The notes under the pieces were generated by a model. The model ran no database searches. It was not told the origin of the DNA and saw only the letters and a list, made by a program, of their open reading frames with translations. Made by a program: the position numbers and the translations under genes. DNA of 64,000 nt from Tahibacter soli (lineage in GTDB: Bacteria > Pseudomonadota > Gammaproteobacteria > Xanthomonadales > Rhodanobacteraceae). The stretch is from NCBI RefSeq assembly GCF_025717065.2, contig NZ_JAOVZO020000018.1:248001-312000 (forward strand). Direction: 5' to 3'. Positions 31,247-40,141 of this stretch are shown here, piece after piece; within the stretch, counting starts at the first letter, position 1; every line of letters starts with the position of its first letter.

Positions 31247-31669
31247 ATGAACCGCCTGATCGCCGTCTGCCTGCTCGTCCTCGCCCCGTCGCTCGCGAGC
31301 GCGTTCGAACCGACCGCGACGCTGAAGGTGACGCCGGTGCTCAAGTCGACGACGAGCTGGGACGACAAGCCGCTCGCCTGGCCCGCCGGGCAGGCCGAAG
31401 CGACGGCCGTGACGATCGAAATCGCGCCGGGCGCCGAAACCGGCTGGCACAAGCATCCGGTGCCGTCGTTCGGCGTCGTGCTCGAAGGCACGCTCGAAGT
31501 CGCGCTCAAGGACGGCCGCACGCGGCGCGTCGAACAGGGCCAGGCGCTCGCCGAGGTGGTCGACACCTGGCACAACGGACGCAACCTCGATCCGAAAAAG
31601 CCGCTGAGACTCCTGGTTTTCTATACGAATACCGCCGGGCAGCCGCTGACGGTGAAAGAACAGCCTTAG
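31247..31669 (+). CDS. Exported cupin-domain protein
   Basis: 140 residues with a signal peptide (MNRLIAVCLLVLAPSLASA) and a single small cupin barrel. The first cupin motif is GWHKHPVPSFGVVLEGTLEV, with two His ligands and a likely Glu, and the second is QALAEVVDTWHNGRNL. Periplasmic cupins of this size are mostly uncharacterised. It is divergent from the VOC gene, with 62 bases between them. Confidence 0.85.
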   Translation: MNRLIAVCLLVLAPSLASAFEPTATLKVTPVLKSTTSWDDKPLAWPAGQAEATAVTIEIAPGAETGWHKHPVPSFGVVLEGTLEVALKDGRTRRVEQGQALAEVVDTWHNGRNLDPKKPLRLLVFYTNTAGQPLTVKEQP

Positions 31670-31777
31670 AACGTTCGCGAACGCGCAACGAACGCACCGC
31701 GCCGGTGAGGCGAATTCGCGCTCCATTCCGTCCTTGAGATTCGAACGCGCCGTTGCGGCGCCGAACGGAATCGAATC

Positions 31778-32569
31778 ATGCGTCTCCTGCGTTTTCTCGC
31801 CCTGCTCGTCTTCGCGCCGCTCGCCGGCGCGGCGAGCGTCAACGACCACTGGTGGAATCCCGACGCGCCCGGCTACGGCGTGATGCTCGAACACGTCGGC
31901 GACGGCGGCTACGCGCTGCTGTACGACTACGGCGCCGACGGTACGCCGCGCTGGTACGTCGCGCCGGCGCTCGATCGCTACGGCTCGACCGCGTCGGGCC
32001 AGCCGGCGCTGCGCGGCGACCTGTATCGCGTCGAAGGTTCGCCGTACGGCGCGCCGTACGATCCGGCGCGGCGCGGCCAGACGCGCGTCGGCACGATCAA
32101 TCTCGAACCGCACGAAGTCGACCGCATGCTCGTCGTCACGACGATCGACGGCGTCGAGCGCTCGCAGTCGACGCGGCGGCTGACCTGGGCCGCGCCCGAA
32201 TACGGCTATCGCTATCTCGGCGGCTTTTCGATGCGCCGCGTCGTCGAAGGCAATCCGATCGCGGTCGTGCAGAACTACTTCGCACCGTTCGACATCGAGC
32301 GCCGCGGCGACACGCTGCTGATGCAGGAAGTCGGTTCCCCGCGCGCGTGCAGCTACACCGGCGTCTATCGCCAGAACGGCCGTCTCGGCAGCGCGGTCGG
32401 CACGTACCGCTGCGACGAAACCGACGTCGGCACGTTCACGGCGAGCGAAATCGAGACCACCGGCAACGGCGTCAGCGGCCGTCTCGAACGCCGCGGCACG
32501 AACTACCGCGAATACGGCCGTTTCGGCGGCGTCACCCAGTATTCGCACACGACCGGTCCGATCGACTGA
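31778..32569 (+). CDS. Secreted beta-rich protein of unknown function (W-W-N-P / RWYV repeat type)
   Basis: 263 residues with a signal peptide (LLRFLALLVFAPLAGAASV). The first domain reads DHWWNPDAPGYGVMLEHVG followed by LLYDYGADGTPRWYVAPA, a pattern I recognise from many secreted beta- and gammaproteobacterial proteins (W-x-N-P-x-x-x-G-x-G then D-G-x-P-x-W-Y). The second half has one Cys pair (RACSYTG, YRCDET). No enzyme motif. The role is unknown. It stands alone, with 108 bases before it and no ribosome binding site clearer than GAATCG. Confidence 0.75.
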   Translation: MRLLRFLALLVFAPLAGAASVNDHWWNPDAPGYGVMLEHVGDGGYALLYDYGADGTPRWYVAPALDRYGSTASGQPALRGDLYRVEGSPYGAPYDPARRGQTRVGTINLEPHEVDRMLVVTTIDGVERSQSTRRLTWAAPEYGYRYLGGFSMRRVVEGNPIAVVQNYFAPFDIERRGDTLLMQEVGSPRACSYTGVYRQNGRLGSAVGTYRCDETDVGTFTASEIETTGNGVSGRLERRGTNYREYGRFGGVTQYSHTTGPID

Positions 32570-32685
32570 CCGGTCGACGATCCCCCGGCGCAGGGACGCG
32601 CCTCTTTGTTCAGCTTTTTCTCGCTCGATCAGCGTTTTATGCGGCAATCGTCATAGCGCGTCGACATTGCCGGTCGTATGATCGG

Positions 32686-32710
32686 CCCCATCCCGTTCGC
32701 CGGGATGGGG
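32686..32710 (+). promoter_or_regulatory. Hairpin burying the ribosome binding site of the ParA-like gene
   Basis: A perfect 10-bp stem CCCCATCCCG/CGGGATGGGG with loop TTCGC ends eight bases before the ATG at 32719. The 3' arm (GGGATGGGG, extended by GGAA) contains the only plausible Shine-Dalgarno sequence. Folding would block initiation unless the stem is opened by a protein, a ribosome or temperature. That regulatory role is inferred. Confidence 0.55.
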
Positions 32711-32718
32711 GAATCGCC

Positions 32719-33426
32719 ATGTTTCGCGTACTGGTGGCCAACAGCAAGGGCGGCAGCGGCAAGACGACGCTGACCTCGAACCTCGCCGGTTACTTCGCCC
32801 ACAGCGGGCGGCGCACCGCGCTCGTCGACTGCGATCCCCAAGGCTCCTCGCTCGCGTGGTGCGCCCTGCGCGCGGCGCATCTGCCGCCGGTCCACGCGAT
32901 CGCCGGCGAAGATCCGGTGCACGGCCTGCGCGGCAGCTGGCTGCTGCGCCTGCCGACCGCGACCGAAATCGTCCTGATCGACACGCCCGCCGGCCTGCGC
33001 TCGCACGAGTTCGCGCAGTTCGCGCGGCATGCCGACGTGCTGCTGATTCCGGTCGTGCCGTCGGCGATCGACCTGCGCGCGACGCTCGCGTTCATCGACC
33101 TCGTCGGCAAGCAGCCGGAAATCCGCCAGGGCCTGCTGCGACTCGGCCTGGTGGCGAACCGGCTGCGCGAGCGCACGCTCTCGGCGCGCACGCTCGACGC
33201 CACGCTCGAACGCCTGGCGCGCTACACGATCGCGCGCGTGCGCGATTCGCAGGTCTACGTCGGCCACAGCGCGGCCGGGCTGACGCTGTTCGACGATCCC
33301 GGCGCGCAGGCGCGCGCGCACCGCGAAGACTGGGCGCCGCTGACCGCATGGCTCGAAGCGCGCGCGGCCGACCGCGCGCCGCGCGGCGTCGTCACGCCGC
33401 TCGCCGCGGCGCGCAGACCGGCCTGA
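32719..33426 (+). CDS. Orphan ParA/MinD-type ATPase
   Basis: 235 residues with a deviant Walker A KGGSGKTTL, Walker A' LVDCDPQGSS and Walker B VLIDTPAG. This is the ParA/Soj core without an N-terminal HTH. No parB, minE or flagellar partner lies next to it; the downstream gene is dbpA. Such short orphan ParA proteins position cargo such as chemotaxis or secretion clusters, or act as plasmid-derived relics. Start ATG 32719 follows a hairpin that includes its ribosome binding site. Confidence 0.9.
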   Translation: MFRVLVANSKGGSGKTTLTSNLAGYFAHSGRRTALVDCDPQGSSLAWCALRAAHLPPVHAIAGEDPVHGLRGSWLLRLPTATEIVLIDTPAGLRSHEFAQFARHADVLLIPVVPSAIDLRATLAFIDLVGKQPEIRQGLLRLGLVANRLRERTLSARTLDATLERLARYTIARVRDSQVYVGHSAAGLTLFDDPGAQARAHREDWAPLTAWLEARAADRAPRGVVTPLAAARRPA

Positions 33427-33470
33427 TAAACTGCGCCACTTCGCGGGCGACCGCATTTACGGCCCGCCCG

Positions 33471-34847
33471 ATGCCCGATTTTTCAACGCTTGCGCTCGCC
33501 CCGCCGCTTCAGCAGGCGCTCGAGGCGCTCTCGTACACCACAATGACGCCGGTGCAGGAACACGCGCTGCCGCCGATGCTCGACGGCCGCGACGTGATCG
33601 CCCAGGCCAAGACCGGCAGCGGCAAGACCGTCGCCTTCGGTCTCGCGCTCGTCGCACGCATCGACGCCGCGCAGATCGGCGTGCAGGCGCTCGTGCTGTG
33701 CCCGACGCGCGAGCTCGCCGACCAGGTCAGCAAGGAAATCCGTCGCCTCGCGCGGTTCGTGCCGAACGTGAAGCTGTCGACGCTGTGCGGCGGCGTGCCG
33801 CTGCGCGTGCAGGCCTCGTCGCTCGCGCATGCGCCGCACATCGTCGTCGGCACGCCGGGCCGGCTGCAGGAACACCTCGACGCCGGCAACCTCGATCTGA
33901 CCGGCCTGCGGGTGCTCGTGCTCGACGAGGCCGACCGTATGCTCGACATGGGTTTCGCCGACGCGATCGCCGGCATCGTCGGACAGACGCCCAAGGCGCG
34001 GCAGACGCTGATGTTCTCCGCGACGTATCCGGACGAGATCCGCGCCGCCAGCCGCGCGTATCAGCGCGAGCCGGTCGACGTGACGGTCGAGGCCGCGCAC
34101 GACGACGTCGCGATCGTGCAGCGTCTCGTCGACGTCGACGAGGACAGCAAGCTCGACGCGCTCGCGTGGCTGCTCGGCCAGCACAAGCCCGAGTCGGTGA
34201 TGGTGTTCTGCAATACGCGGCGCGACACGCAGGACGTCGCCGACGCGCTCGACGCGCGCGGCTACAGCGTGCTGGCGCTGCACGGCGATCTCGAACAGCG
34301 CGACCGCGACGAGGTGCTGGTGCGCTTCGCCAACCGCAGCGCGACGATCCTCGTGGCGACCGACGTCGCCGCGCGCGGCCTCGACGTGCGCGAGCTGGCC
34401 GCCGTCGTCAACTACGACGTGCCGAGCGACCCCGACACGTACATCCACCGCATCGGCCGCACGGGCCGCGCCGGCAGCGGCGGTCTCGCGCTGACGCTCG
34501 CGACGGCCCGCGAAGCGTCGCGCGTCGCGGCGATCGTCGATCGCCTCGGCGCCGAACCGCGGCGCGAAGCGGCGAAGCTCTCGCCGGGCAAGCTGCGCAC
34601 CGGCGCGCTCGCGCCGATGGTGACGCTCGTCGTCGACGGCGGCCGTAAGGACAAGGTGCGGCCGGCCGACATCCTCGGCGCGCTGACCGGCAGCGCCGGG
34701 CTGCCTGGCACCGTGGTCGGCAAGATCGACATCTTCGACGTGCGGGCCTACGTCGCGATCGAACGCGGCGTCGCGGACAAGGCGCTGGAGCGGCTGCGGG
34801 CCGGGAAGATCAAGGGGCGCAGTTTTCGGGTGCGCAAGCTGGTTTGA
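33471..34847 (+). CDS. dbpA: ATP-dependent RNA helicase DbpA
   Basis: 458 residues with the DEAD-box motifs in order: TTMTPVQEHALP (Q motif), AQAKTGSGKT, PTRELA, GTPGRL, DEAD (LDEADRMLDMGF), SAT, VATDVAARGLDV and HRIGRTGRAG. The C-terminus (VGKIDIFDVRAYVAIERGVA) is the DbpA RNA-binding domain that recognises hairpin 92 of 23S rRNA. It acts in large-subunit assembly. Start ATG 33471, 44 bases after the ParA-like gene. The stop is followed directly by a double-hairpin repeat. Confidence 0.96.
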   Translation: MPDFSTLALAPPLQQALEALSYTTMTPVQEHALPPMLDGRDVIAQAKTGSGKTVAFGLALVARIDAAQIGVQALVLCPTRELADQVSKEIRRLARFVPNVKLSTLCGGVPLRVQASSLAHAPHIVVGTPGRLQEHLDAGNLDLTGLRVLVLDEADRMLDMGFADAIAGIVGQTPKARQTLMFSATYPDEIRAASRAYQREPVDVTVEAAHDDVAIVQRLVDVDEDSKLDALAWLLGQHKPESVMVFCNTRRDTQDVADALDARGYSVLALHGDLEQRDRDEVLVRFANRSATILVATDVAARGLDVRELAAVVNYDVPSDPDTYIHRIGRTGRAGSGGLALTLATAREASRVAAIVDRLGAEPRREAAKLSPGKLRTGALAPMVTLVVDGGRKDKVRPADILGALTGSAGLPGTVVGKIDIFDVRAYVAIERGVADKALERLRAGKIKGRSFRVRKLV

Positions 34848-34856
34848 GGATTGGAG

Positions 34857-34990
34857 CCCTCTCCCCCAAGCTCGCTTGGGGGAGAGGGTTGGGTGAGGGG
34901 AGCCGCCGGAATCTGCGTTCCGCTCGGCGAGGTGCGCAGTGTCGCCCCCTCACCCCGGCCCTCTCCCCCGACGGCAGTCGGGGGAGAGGG
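34857..34990. repeat. Double-hairpin repeat, copy A
   Basis: Two perfect 14-bp stems: CCCTCTCCCCCAAG/CTTGGGGGAGAGGG (34857-34888) and CCCTCTCCCCCGAC/GTCGGGGGAGAGGG (34959-34990). Their inner flanks GTGAGGGG and CCCCTCAC are also inverted. About 45 bases lie between. The same layout is at 40142-40276. It sits between the ends of dbpA and the convergent SRPBCC gene and probably works as a bidirectional terminator. Such GGGGGAGAGGG repeats occur in many high-GC proteobacteria. Confidence 0.75.
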
Positions 34991-34996
34991 AGAACA

Positions 34997-35515
34997 CTAC
35001 GGCTGCTTCGACGCAAACCCCGCCCAGGCCCCGAACTGCTGCCCGACCACCTCGTCGACCTTCGCCGCAAACTTGTCGAAGCCGTGCGCCGACGTGCCGC
35101 TGACGCGGTACGTCACCGTCGCCTCGGTGCCGACGTCGTTCGGCTTGAGCGACACCTCGAGCACCGCCGACACGGCCATCGCCTGCAGCGGTCCGAGCGC
35201 GCCGGCGATGCGCACCGTCTTTTCGTTCTCGACGAACACGACGCGCCCGTGCTCGGCGCTGCCGCCCTTCCAGCGCTCGCAGAAGCACGACCCGGCGTCG
35301 AGCTTGAGACTCAGGTTCTTCGCCTCGCCCGACCAGGTGTGGTCCTTCGGCCACCACTGCCCCGGCTGGGCGAGCGCCGCCCACGCGGCGGCCGGCTTCG
35401 CCGAAATGTCGTAGCGGTGCGTGACGATGAAGCCGTCGGCCGACACCTGCTTGAGATCGGCATGCGCGGACGGGGCCGCGACGAGGGCGAGAACGAGAAA
35501 AGCGGCGCGCGGCAT
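34997..35515 (-). CDS. Exported SRPBCC/polyketide-cyclase-like protein
   Basis: 172 residues from ATG 35515 with a signal peptide (MPRAAFLVLALVAAPSAHA). The START/SRPBCC pattern is visible: FIVTHRYDISAKPAAAWAAL at the N-terminus, WKGGSAEHGRVVFVENEKTV in the middle and the long C-terminal helix TSAHGFDKFAAKVDEVVGQQ. Such proteins bind hydrophobic ligands; an exported form is somewhat unusual. Ligand unknown. It ends six bases from the double-hairpin repeat. Confidence 0.85.
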   Translation of the reverse strand: MPRAAFLVLALVAAPSAHADLKQVSADGFIVTHRYDISAKPAAAWAALAQPGQWWPKDHTWSGEAKNLSLKLDAGSCFCERWKGGSAEHGRVVFVENEKTVRIAGALGPLQAMAVSAVLEVSLKPNDVGTEATVTYRVSGTSAHGFDKFAAKVDEVVGQQFGAWAGFASKQP

Positions 35516-35684
35516 GGCGAAACTCCTCGCAACGGATGCGACGGCGAGCCTGCCACGAAACCGGGCCGCCGCGCGACCCGCCGCGTATCGGCCTCGAGCC
35601 CTTGATCGTCGACCGCCGCGAAGGCGACACTTGGGAACTCTCCGCCCAGCCCCAGGTCGGAGCCCAGCCCACCGGAGTATCCCG

Positions 35685-36356
35685 ATGTCATCGACGAATG
35701 CCGCAACGATCATTCGCCAGACCCTGACCACCGACAAGATCGCGCGTCAGACCTATACGCTGCTCGGCATCATCGTGGCCGTCGCCGCCGCGGGCGCCGG
35801 CATCGGTCTCGCCGTGGGCTTGAAGCCCAGCCTCGTCACCGCCATCGCGCTGATGGTCGTGTTCATCGGCGGCCCGTTCCTGATCGAACGCATCAAGAGC
35901 GGCGACGCGGCGATCTACACCACGATCGGCTGGGCGGGTCTCGTCGGCTTCCTCCTGAGCGCGGTCGTCGGCGCGTACCTCAAGATGCCCGGCGGCAACA
36001 TGATCGTGCTCAACGCGCTCGGCACGACCGCGCTGGTGTTCTTCACGCTGTCGGGCTACGCGCTCGTCACGCGCAAGGACTTCAGCTTCATGGGCGGGTT
36101 TCTGACGGTCGGCTGCGTCGTCGTGTTCGTCGCGGCGATCGCCAACCTCTTCTTCGCGATGCCGCTGCTGAGCCTCATGATTTCCGGCGTGTCGGTGCTC
36201 CTGATGTCCGGCTTCATCCTGTACGACACCAGCCGCATGATCCACGACGGCGAGGCCAACTGCGTCGACATCGCCGTGTCGCAGTTCGTCAACATCACGA
36301 TCCTCTTCATGCACCTCTTGCGCCTGTACTCGTTCTTCGCCGGCGACGACGAATAG
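35685..36356 (+). CDS. Bax1-inhibitor-1/YccA-family membrane protein
   Basis: 223 residues with seven hydrophobic helices. Typical family stretches are ARQTYTLLGIIVAVAAAGAG, LNALGTTALVFFTLSGYALV and the C-terminal FILYDTSRMIHDGEANCVDI with its conserved Asp residues, then NITILFMHLLRLYSFF. E. coli YccA modulates FtsH; others are pH-sensitive calcium leaks. A GGAG site lies nine bases before ATG 35685. Which subfamily it belongs to cannot be decided by eye. Confidence 0.92.
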   Translation: MSSTNAATIIRQTLTTDKIARQTYTLLGIIVAVAAAGAGIGLAVGLKPSLVTAIALMVVFIGGPFLIERIKSGDAAIYTTIGWAGLVGFLLSAVVGAYLKMPGGNMIVLNALGTTALVFFTLSGYALVTRKDFSFMGGFLTVGCVVVFVAAIANLFFAMPLLSLMISGVSVLLMSGFILYDTSRMIHDGEANCVDIAVSQFVNITILFMHLLRLYSFFAGDDE

Positions 36357-36359
36357 CCG

Positions 36360-37022
36360 TCACTTCTTCGGCCACGGCCACTGCGACACCGGCGGCGACG
36401 CTGGTGTCGTCGTTTTCGGCGGCGGCGTGGCAAGCTTCCAGCGAACGTAAGCCATCGCCGCGTAATACAGCATGCCGAACGCGAGCACGGTCTGCGGCTT
36501 CTGCTGCCACAGCCCCTTGCCGGTTGCCGCGATGCCGAGCTCGGCGCGCACCTGCGCGGTCAGGCCGAGCTCCGGAACCGGCAGGATGACGGTCGCGAAC
36601 ACGCCGAGGATGTAGAACAGCGCGCCGCAGCCCCAGAGCGCCTGCTGGCGCCGGATTTCCTCGTCGCGCGGCACCGGCGCTAGCCACACCATCGCGAGCC
36701 GTCCGACGAGCAGCCACAGGAAGACGTGGATCACCCACGGCCGGTTCATGCCGTAGGCGAAGCCGAGCACGAACAGCATGTAGAACGCGCCGAAGCCGAG
36801 TACGCCGAGCGTCTTCTTCCAGCGCGACGTCGTCGGCGACAGCACGATGCTGCCGATGAACGCGCCGGAGTGGACGAGCAGGAATTCGAGCAGCATCAGG
36901 ACGAGCAGGTCGCCGACGAGCGTCGTGCCGAAGCCGAGCGGATGTATCCACGTGTAGACGAAGAACGACGCGGTGACCGCATCCGGCGTGGCCGCGGCGA
37001 CGCGGCGGAACGTGTCGAGCAT
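36360..37022 (-). CDS. Integral membrane protein, function unknown
   Basis: 220 residues from ATG 37022 after AAGGGGA. About six helices: FFVYTWIHPLGFGTTLVGDL, LLVLMLLEFLLVHSGAFIGS, FGAFYMLFVLGFAYGM, WVIHVFLWLLVGRLAMVWLA, GCGALFYILGVFATVILPVP and VLAFGMLYYAAMAYVRW. It ends in a Pro/Thr-rich tail. No recognisable transporter or enzyme motif. It is 38 bases downstream of the MFS gene and may be co-transcribed. It ends three bases from the convergent YccA-type gene. Confidence 0.75.
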   Translation of the reverse strand: MLDTFRRVAAATPDAVTASFFVYTWIHPLGFGTTLVGDLLVLMLLEFLLVHSGAFIGSIVLSPTTSRWKKTLGVLGFGAFYMLFVLGFAYGMNRPWVIHVFLWLLVGRLAMVWLAPVPRDEEIRRQQALWGCGALFYILGVFATVILPVPELGLTAQVRAELGIAATGKGLWQQKPQTVLAFGMLYYAAMAYVRWKLATPPPKTTTPASPPVSQWPWPKK

Positions 37023-37060
37023 CGCGACTCCCCTTCGCTTCCCGATGCCGCGAGTATCGC

Positions 37061-38491
37061 CTACGTCGCCGGACGCTGCTCGACCTTCGGTTCCGCGATC
37101 TCGCCGCCCGGCTTCGCCTTGCCGGACATCTCGTTGCCCGCATCGGCCGGCAGGTGCCACATCATCCACGCCGACGCGGCCGAACACAGGCCGACGACGA
37201 AGAACGCAAACTGGAAATTTTCCGCCGCGGTCTCGGCGCGGCCGGTCGCGAACGCGGCGAGCTGCAGCGCGTAGCCGCCGACCGCAACCCCCATGCTCAG
37301 CGACAGCTGCTGCATCATGCCGGCGAGGCTCGACGCCTGCCCCATCTGCGCCGATTCCACTTCGGCGTACGCGATGGCGTTCAGGCTCGTGAACTGCAGC
37401 GAGCGGAAGCAGCCGGCGACGAGCAGCACGGCGGAAATCAAGAGATGCGGCGTCTGCGCGGTGAACAGGCCGTAGCCGCCGAGCAGCGCGGAGGCGACGA
37501 GCGCGTTCGTCAGCAGTATCCGACGGAAGCCGTAGCGCCGCAGGATCGTCGCCGCGAGCGTTTTCATGAACATTGCGCCGGCCGCCGAAATGAACGTGAG
37601 GAGACCCGACTGCAGCGGCGTGAGGCCGAAGCCGAGCTGCAGCATCAACGGCAGCAGGAACGGTGTCGCGCCGACGCCGATGCGAAACAGCGAACCGCCA
37701 ACGACGCCGGCGCGAAACGTTTCGAGGCGAAACAGCGACAGGTCGAGCAGCGGTCGCGGATGCCGCCGCGCGTGGAACACGTACGCGACGAGCGCGACGA
37801 GGCCGATCGCCAGGCACGACAGCGCGATCGGCAGCGGCACCAGATGCCGACCGATCGTCGAGAAGCCGAACAGCGTCAGCGCGAGGCCGACGCCCGACAG
37901 CGCGAAGCCGGTCCAGTCGAGGGGGCCGGCCTCGTCGCGCAGCTGCGGAATGTGCCGCTGCGCGAGCGCGATGCCGACGAGCCCCATCGGGATATTGATC
38001 AGAAAGATCCAGCGCCAGTCGAAATACGTGACGATGAACCCGCCGAGCGGCGGCCCGAGCATCGGCCCGACGAGCGCCGGAATCGTGAGCCACGACAGCG
38101 CGACGACGAGTTCGCTCTTGGGCACCGTGCGCAGAATGACGAGCCGGCCGACCGGCACCATCAGCGCGCCGCCCATGCCCTGCACGAAGCGCGCGGCGAC
38201 GAGCGTCGGCAGCGAGCCCGACGCGGCGCAGCCGATCGAGCCCAGCAGGAACACGGCGATCGCGACGATGAAAGTGGTGCGCGCGCCGAAGCGGTCGGCG
38301 ATCCAGCCGCTGACGGGAATGAACACGGCCAGCGCGATCAGGTAGGTCGTCAACGCGAGCTTCAGCGCGACGGGAGAGGTGGAGAGATCGATCGCCATCG
38401 CCGGCAGCGCCGTCGAGATCGCGGTCGAATCCATGTTCTCGATGAACAGCGCGCACGCGACGATCAGCGGCAACAGGCGCTCGGGTCTCAC
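37061..38491 (-). CDS. MFS transporter of the DHA2 (EmrB/QacA-like) family
   Basis: 476 residues. The GTG start at 38491 gives VRPERLLPLIVACALFIENMDSTAIST, the family N-terminus with the D-x-T motif (motif D1: NMDSTAISTALPAMA). Motif A appears as GWIADRFGARTTF, and motif C as LTIPALVGPMLGPPLGGFI. About 14 helices fit the length. DHA2 pumps export drugs and lipophilic cations with proton antiport; the substrate here is unknown. No EmrA-type adaptor is adjacent. Confidence 0.92.
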   Translation of the reverse strand: MRPERLLPLIVACALFIENMDSTAISTALPAMAIDLSTSPVALKLALTTYLIALAVFIPVSGWIADRFGARTTFIVAIAVFLLGSIGCAASGSLPTLVAARFVQGMGGALMVPVGRLVILRTVPKSELVVALSWLTIPALVGPMLGPPLGGFIVTYFDWRWIFLINIPMGLVGIALAQRHIPQLRDEAGPLDWTGFALSGVGLALTLFGFSTIGRHLVPLPIALSCLAIGLVALVAYVFHARRHPRPLLDLSLFRLETFRAGVVGGSLFRIGVGATPFLLPLMLQLGFGLTPLQSGLLTFISAAGAMFMKTLAATILRRYGFRRILLTNALVASALLGGYGLFTAQTPHLLISAVLLVAGCFRSLQFTSLNAIAYAEVESAQMGQASSLAGMMQQLSLSMGVAVGGYALQLAAFATGRAETAAENFQFAFFVVGLCSAASAWMMWHLPADAGNEMSGKAKPGGEIAEPKVEQRPAT

Positions 38492-38552
38492 GTTTCGGCC
38501 TTGCGGAAAAACCCGTCTATGATCCCCGCTATCGCCGCCATCGACAACCGCC

Positions 38553-38903
38553 ATGCAGCCCGACCAGCGCACGCACCTCGAGGAACTGTTCGGCCGCTTC
38601 GGCCCGGTTCGCGTGAAGGCGATGTTCGGCGGCTACGGCATCTACTGCGGCGAGCGATTCTTCGCGGTCGTCATCGACGGCGACATCGGCCTCAAAGTGG
38701 ACGATGCGAACCGGCAGGCATTCGTCGACGCCGGCTGCGCGCCGCTCGTGTACCGGCGCATGAAGGAGCCGATGCCGATGAGCTTCTGGTCGGTGCCGGC
38801 CGAGGCGCTCGACAGCGAGGAGGCGATGCGTCCGTGGGCGCGCCTCGCGCTCGACGCGGCCGAGCGCAAGGCGGCGTCGAAGCCGAAGAAAACTAGTCGT
38901 TGA
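38553..38903 (+). CDS. TfoX N-terminal-domain protein
   Basis: 116 residues consisting of a single TfoX/Sxy N-terminal domain: LFGRFGPVRVKAMFGGYGIY, FFAVVIDGDIGLKVDDANR, MKEPMPMSFWSVPAEALDS. Full-length Sxy also has a C-terminal domain that is absent here, so a competence role cannot be assumed. A basic tail (KAASKPKKTSR) ends the protein. Its last 11 bases overlap the convergent sugar dehydrogenase gene. Confidence 0.88.
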   Translation: MQPDQRTHLEELFGRFGPVRVKAMFGGYGIYCGERFFAVVIDGDIGLKVDDANRQAFVDAGCAPLVYRRMKEPMPMSFWSVPAEALDSEEAMRPWARLALDAAERKAASKPKKTSR

Positions 38904-40059
38904 AACCGTCGGCGAACAACGCGTCGACGATCGTCACGCGATACAGCACCGCGTCGCCGATGCCGTAGCTGCCGATCAGCAGCTGCCCGTCCGGCGTCAT
39001 GCCGAAGCCGGTCGGCATGCGCGGCAGATGACCGACGACGACGCGCTGCCAGCCGTCGTCGGGCCGCGCGGCGTAGATCGCGCCGGTGCAGAAGTCGGCG
39101 AACACGTAGCGGCCTTCGAGTTGCGAATACTCGCCGTTGCGCACGCGCGGGCCGCCGATCACGGCGCAGCCTTCGTTGTGGTCGTATTCGATGACGGGCA
39201 GCGTGAGACCGGTCGTGTCGCAGCCGGGATTCGGATAGCAGTGCGTGCCTTCCATGCGGTTCCAGCCGAAATTCACGCCGAACCGCGTGCCGGCCGGCAC
39301 GAACGACACCTCCTCGTACGTCGACTGGCCGACGTCGCCGATCCACAGGTCGCCGGTCAGCGCATCGAAGCTGAAGCGATACGGATTGCGCAGGCCGAGC
39401 GCCCAGATTTCCGGCAGCGCGCCGGGCGTGCCGACGAACGGATTGTCGGCCGGAATGCCGTACGGCTGGCCGACGGGAATATTGTTCACATCGACGCGAA
39501 GTATCTTTCCGTACCGTTCGGCGAGCGACTGCGGATCGTGCACCGGCGTGAACGGCGGTCCGCCGTCGCCGCAGCCGATGTAGAGATAGCCGTCGGGACC
39601 GAAGCGCACCTCGTTGCAGTTGTGCGTCGGGTGCGGCTGGGACAACGTCAGAAGCTCGGTCTCGGATGCGGGATCGGCCGCGAGCACCGGGCCCGGCAGC
39701 AGGTGAAACCGCGACACGCGCGAAGCGCCGTCGAGGCGGATGTAGTGCGCATAGACGAAAGGATTCGCCGGAAACGCCGGCGACAGCGCGAAGCCGGTGA
39801 GGCCCTGCTCGAAGCCGGTCGACAGCGTGCGGTCGGTGATATCCAGAAACGGCGCCGCGCGCAGCACGCCGTTTTCGACGAGGCGCACGCGGCCGAGCTG
39901 TTCGGCGACGAACACCTTGTCCGGATACAGCGGCGTCGAGACGATCGTCGTGAGGCGGTCGAGGCCCGTGGCGACGGGCACGAAATCGATGAGGTCGGTA
40001 GCGGCAGTCGATACCGGGAACGCGGCGAAAAACAGAAGCAAAGCAGCAAAGCGGGTCAT
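38893..40059 (-). CDS. Secreted PQQ-type glucose/sorbosone dehydrogenase-like propeller
   Basis: 388 residues with signal peptide MTRFAALLLFFAAFPVSTA after a GGAGG site. The soluble quinoprotein glucose/sorbosone dehydrogenase fold is indicated by GLTGFALSPAFPANPFVYAHY, GPDGYLYIGCGDGG, YGKILRVDVNNIP, ALGLRNPYRFSFDALTGDLWIGDVGQSTYEEVS and GEYSQLEGRYVFADFCTG. Calcium/PQQ binding residues cannot be verified by eye. Substrate unknown; many relatives lack proven activity. The C-terminus LFADGFND resembles the IFGNGVD end of the RCC1-repeat protein. Confidence 0.9.
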   Translation of the reverse strand: MTRFAALLLFFAAFPVSTAATDLIDFVPVATGLDRLTTIVSTPLYPDKVFVAEQLGRVRLVENGVLRAAPFLDITDRTLSTGFEQGLTGFALSPAFPANPFVYAHYIRLDGASRVSRFHLLPGPVLAADPASETELLTLSQPHPTHNCNEVRFGPDGYLYIGCGDGGPPFTPVHDPQSLAERYGKILRVDVNNIPVGQPYGIPADNPFVGTPGALPEIWALGLRNPYRFSFDALTGDLWIGDVGQSTYEEVSFVPAGTRFGVNFGWNRMEGTHCYPNPGCDTTGLTLPVIEYDHNEGCAVIGGPRVRNGEYSQLEGRYVFADFCTGAIYAARPDDGWQRVVVGHLPRMPTGFGMTPDGQLLIGSYGIGDAVLYRVTIVDALFADGFND

Positions 40060-40141
40060 GTAGCCTCCCCCTCGAGGCGATGACGGACTCCAGTCAGCCG
40101 TAGTCAGCGTGAAAGTTCGGCGAAAGCTATCAGCCGAACCT

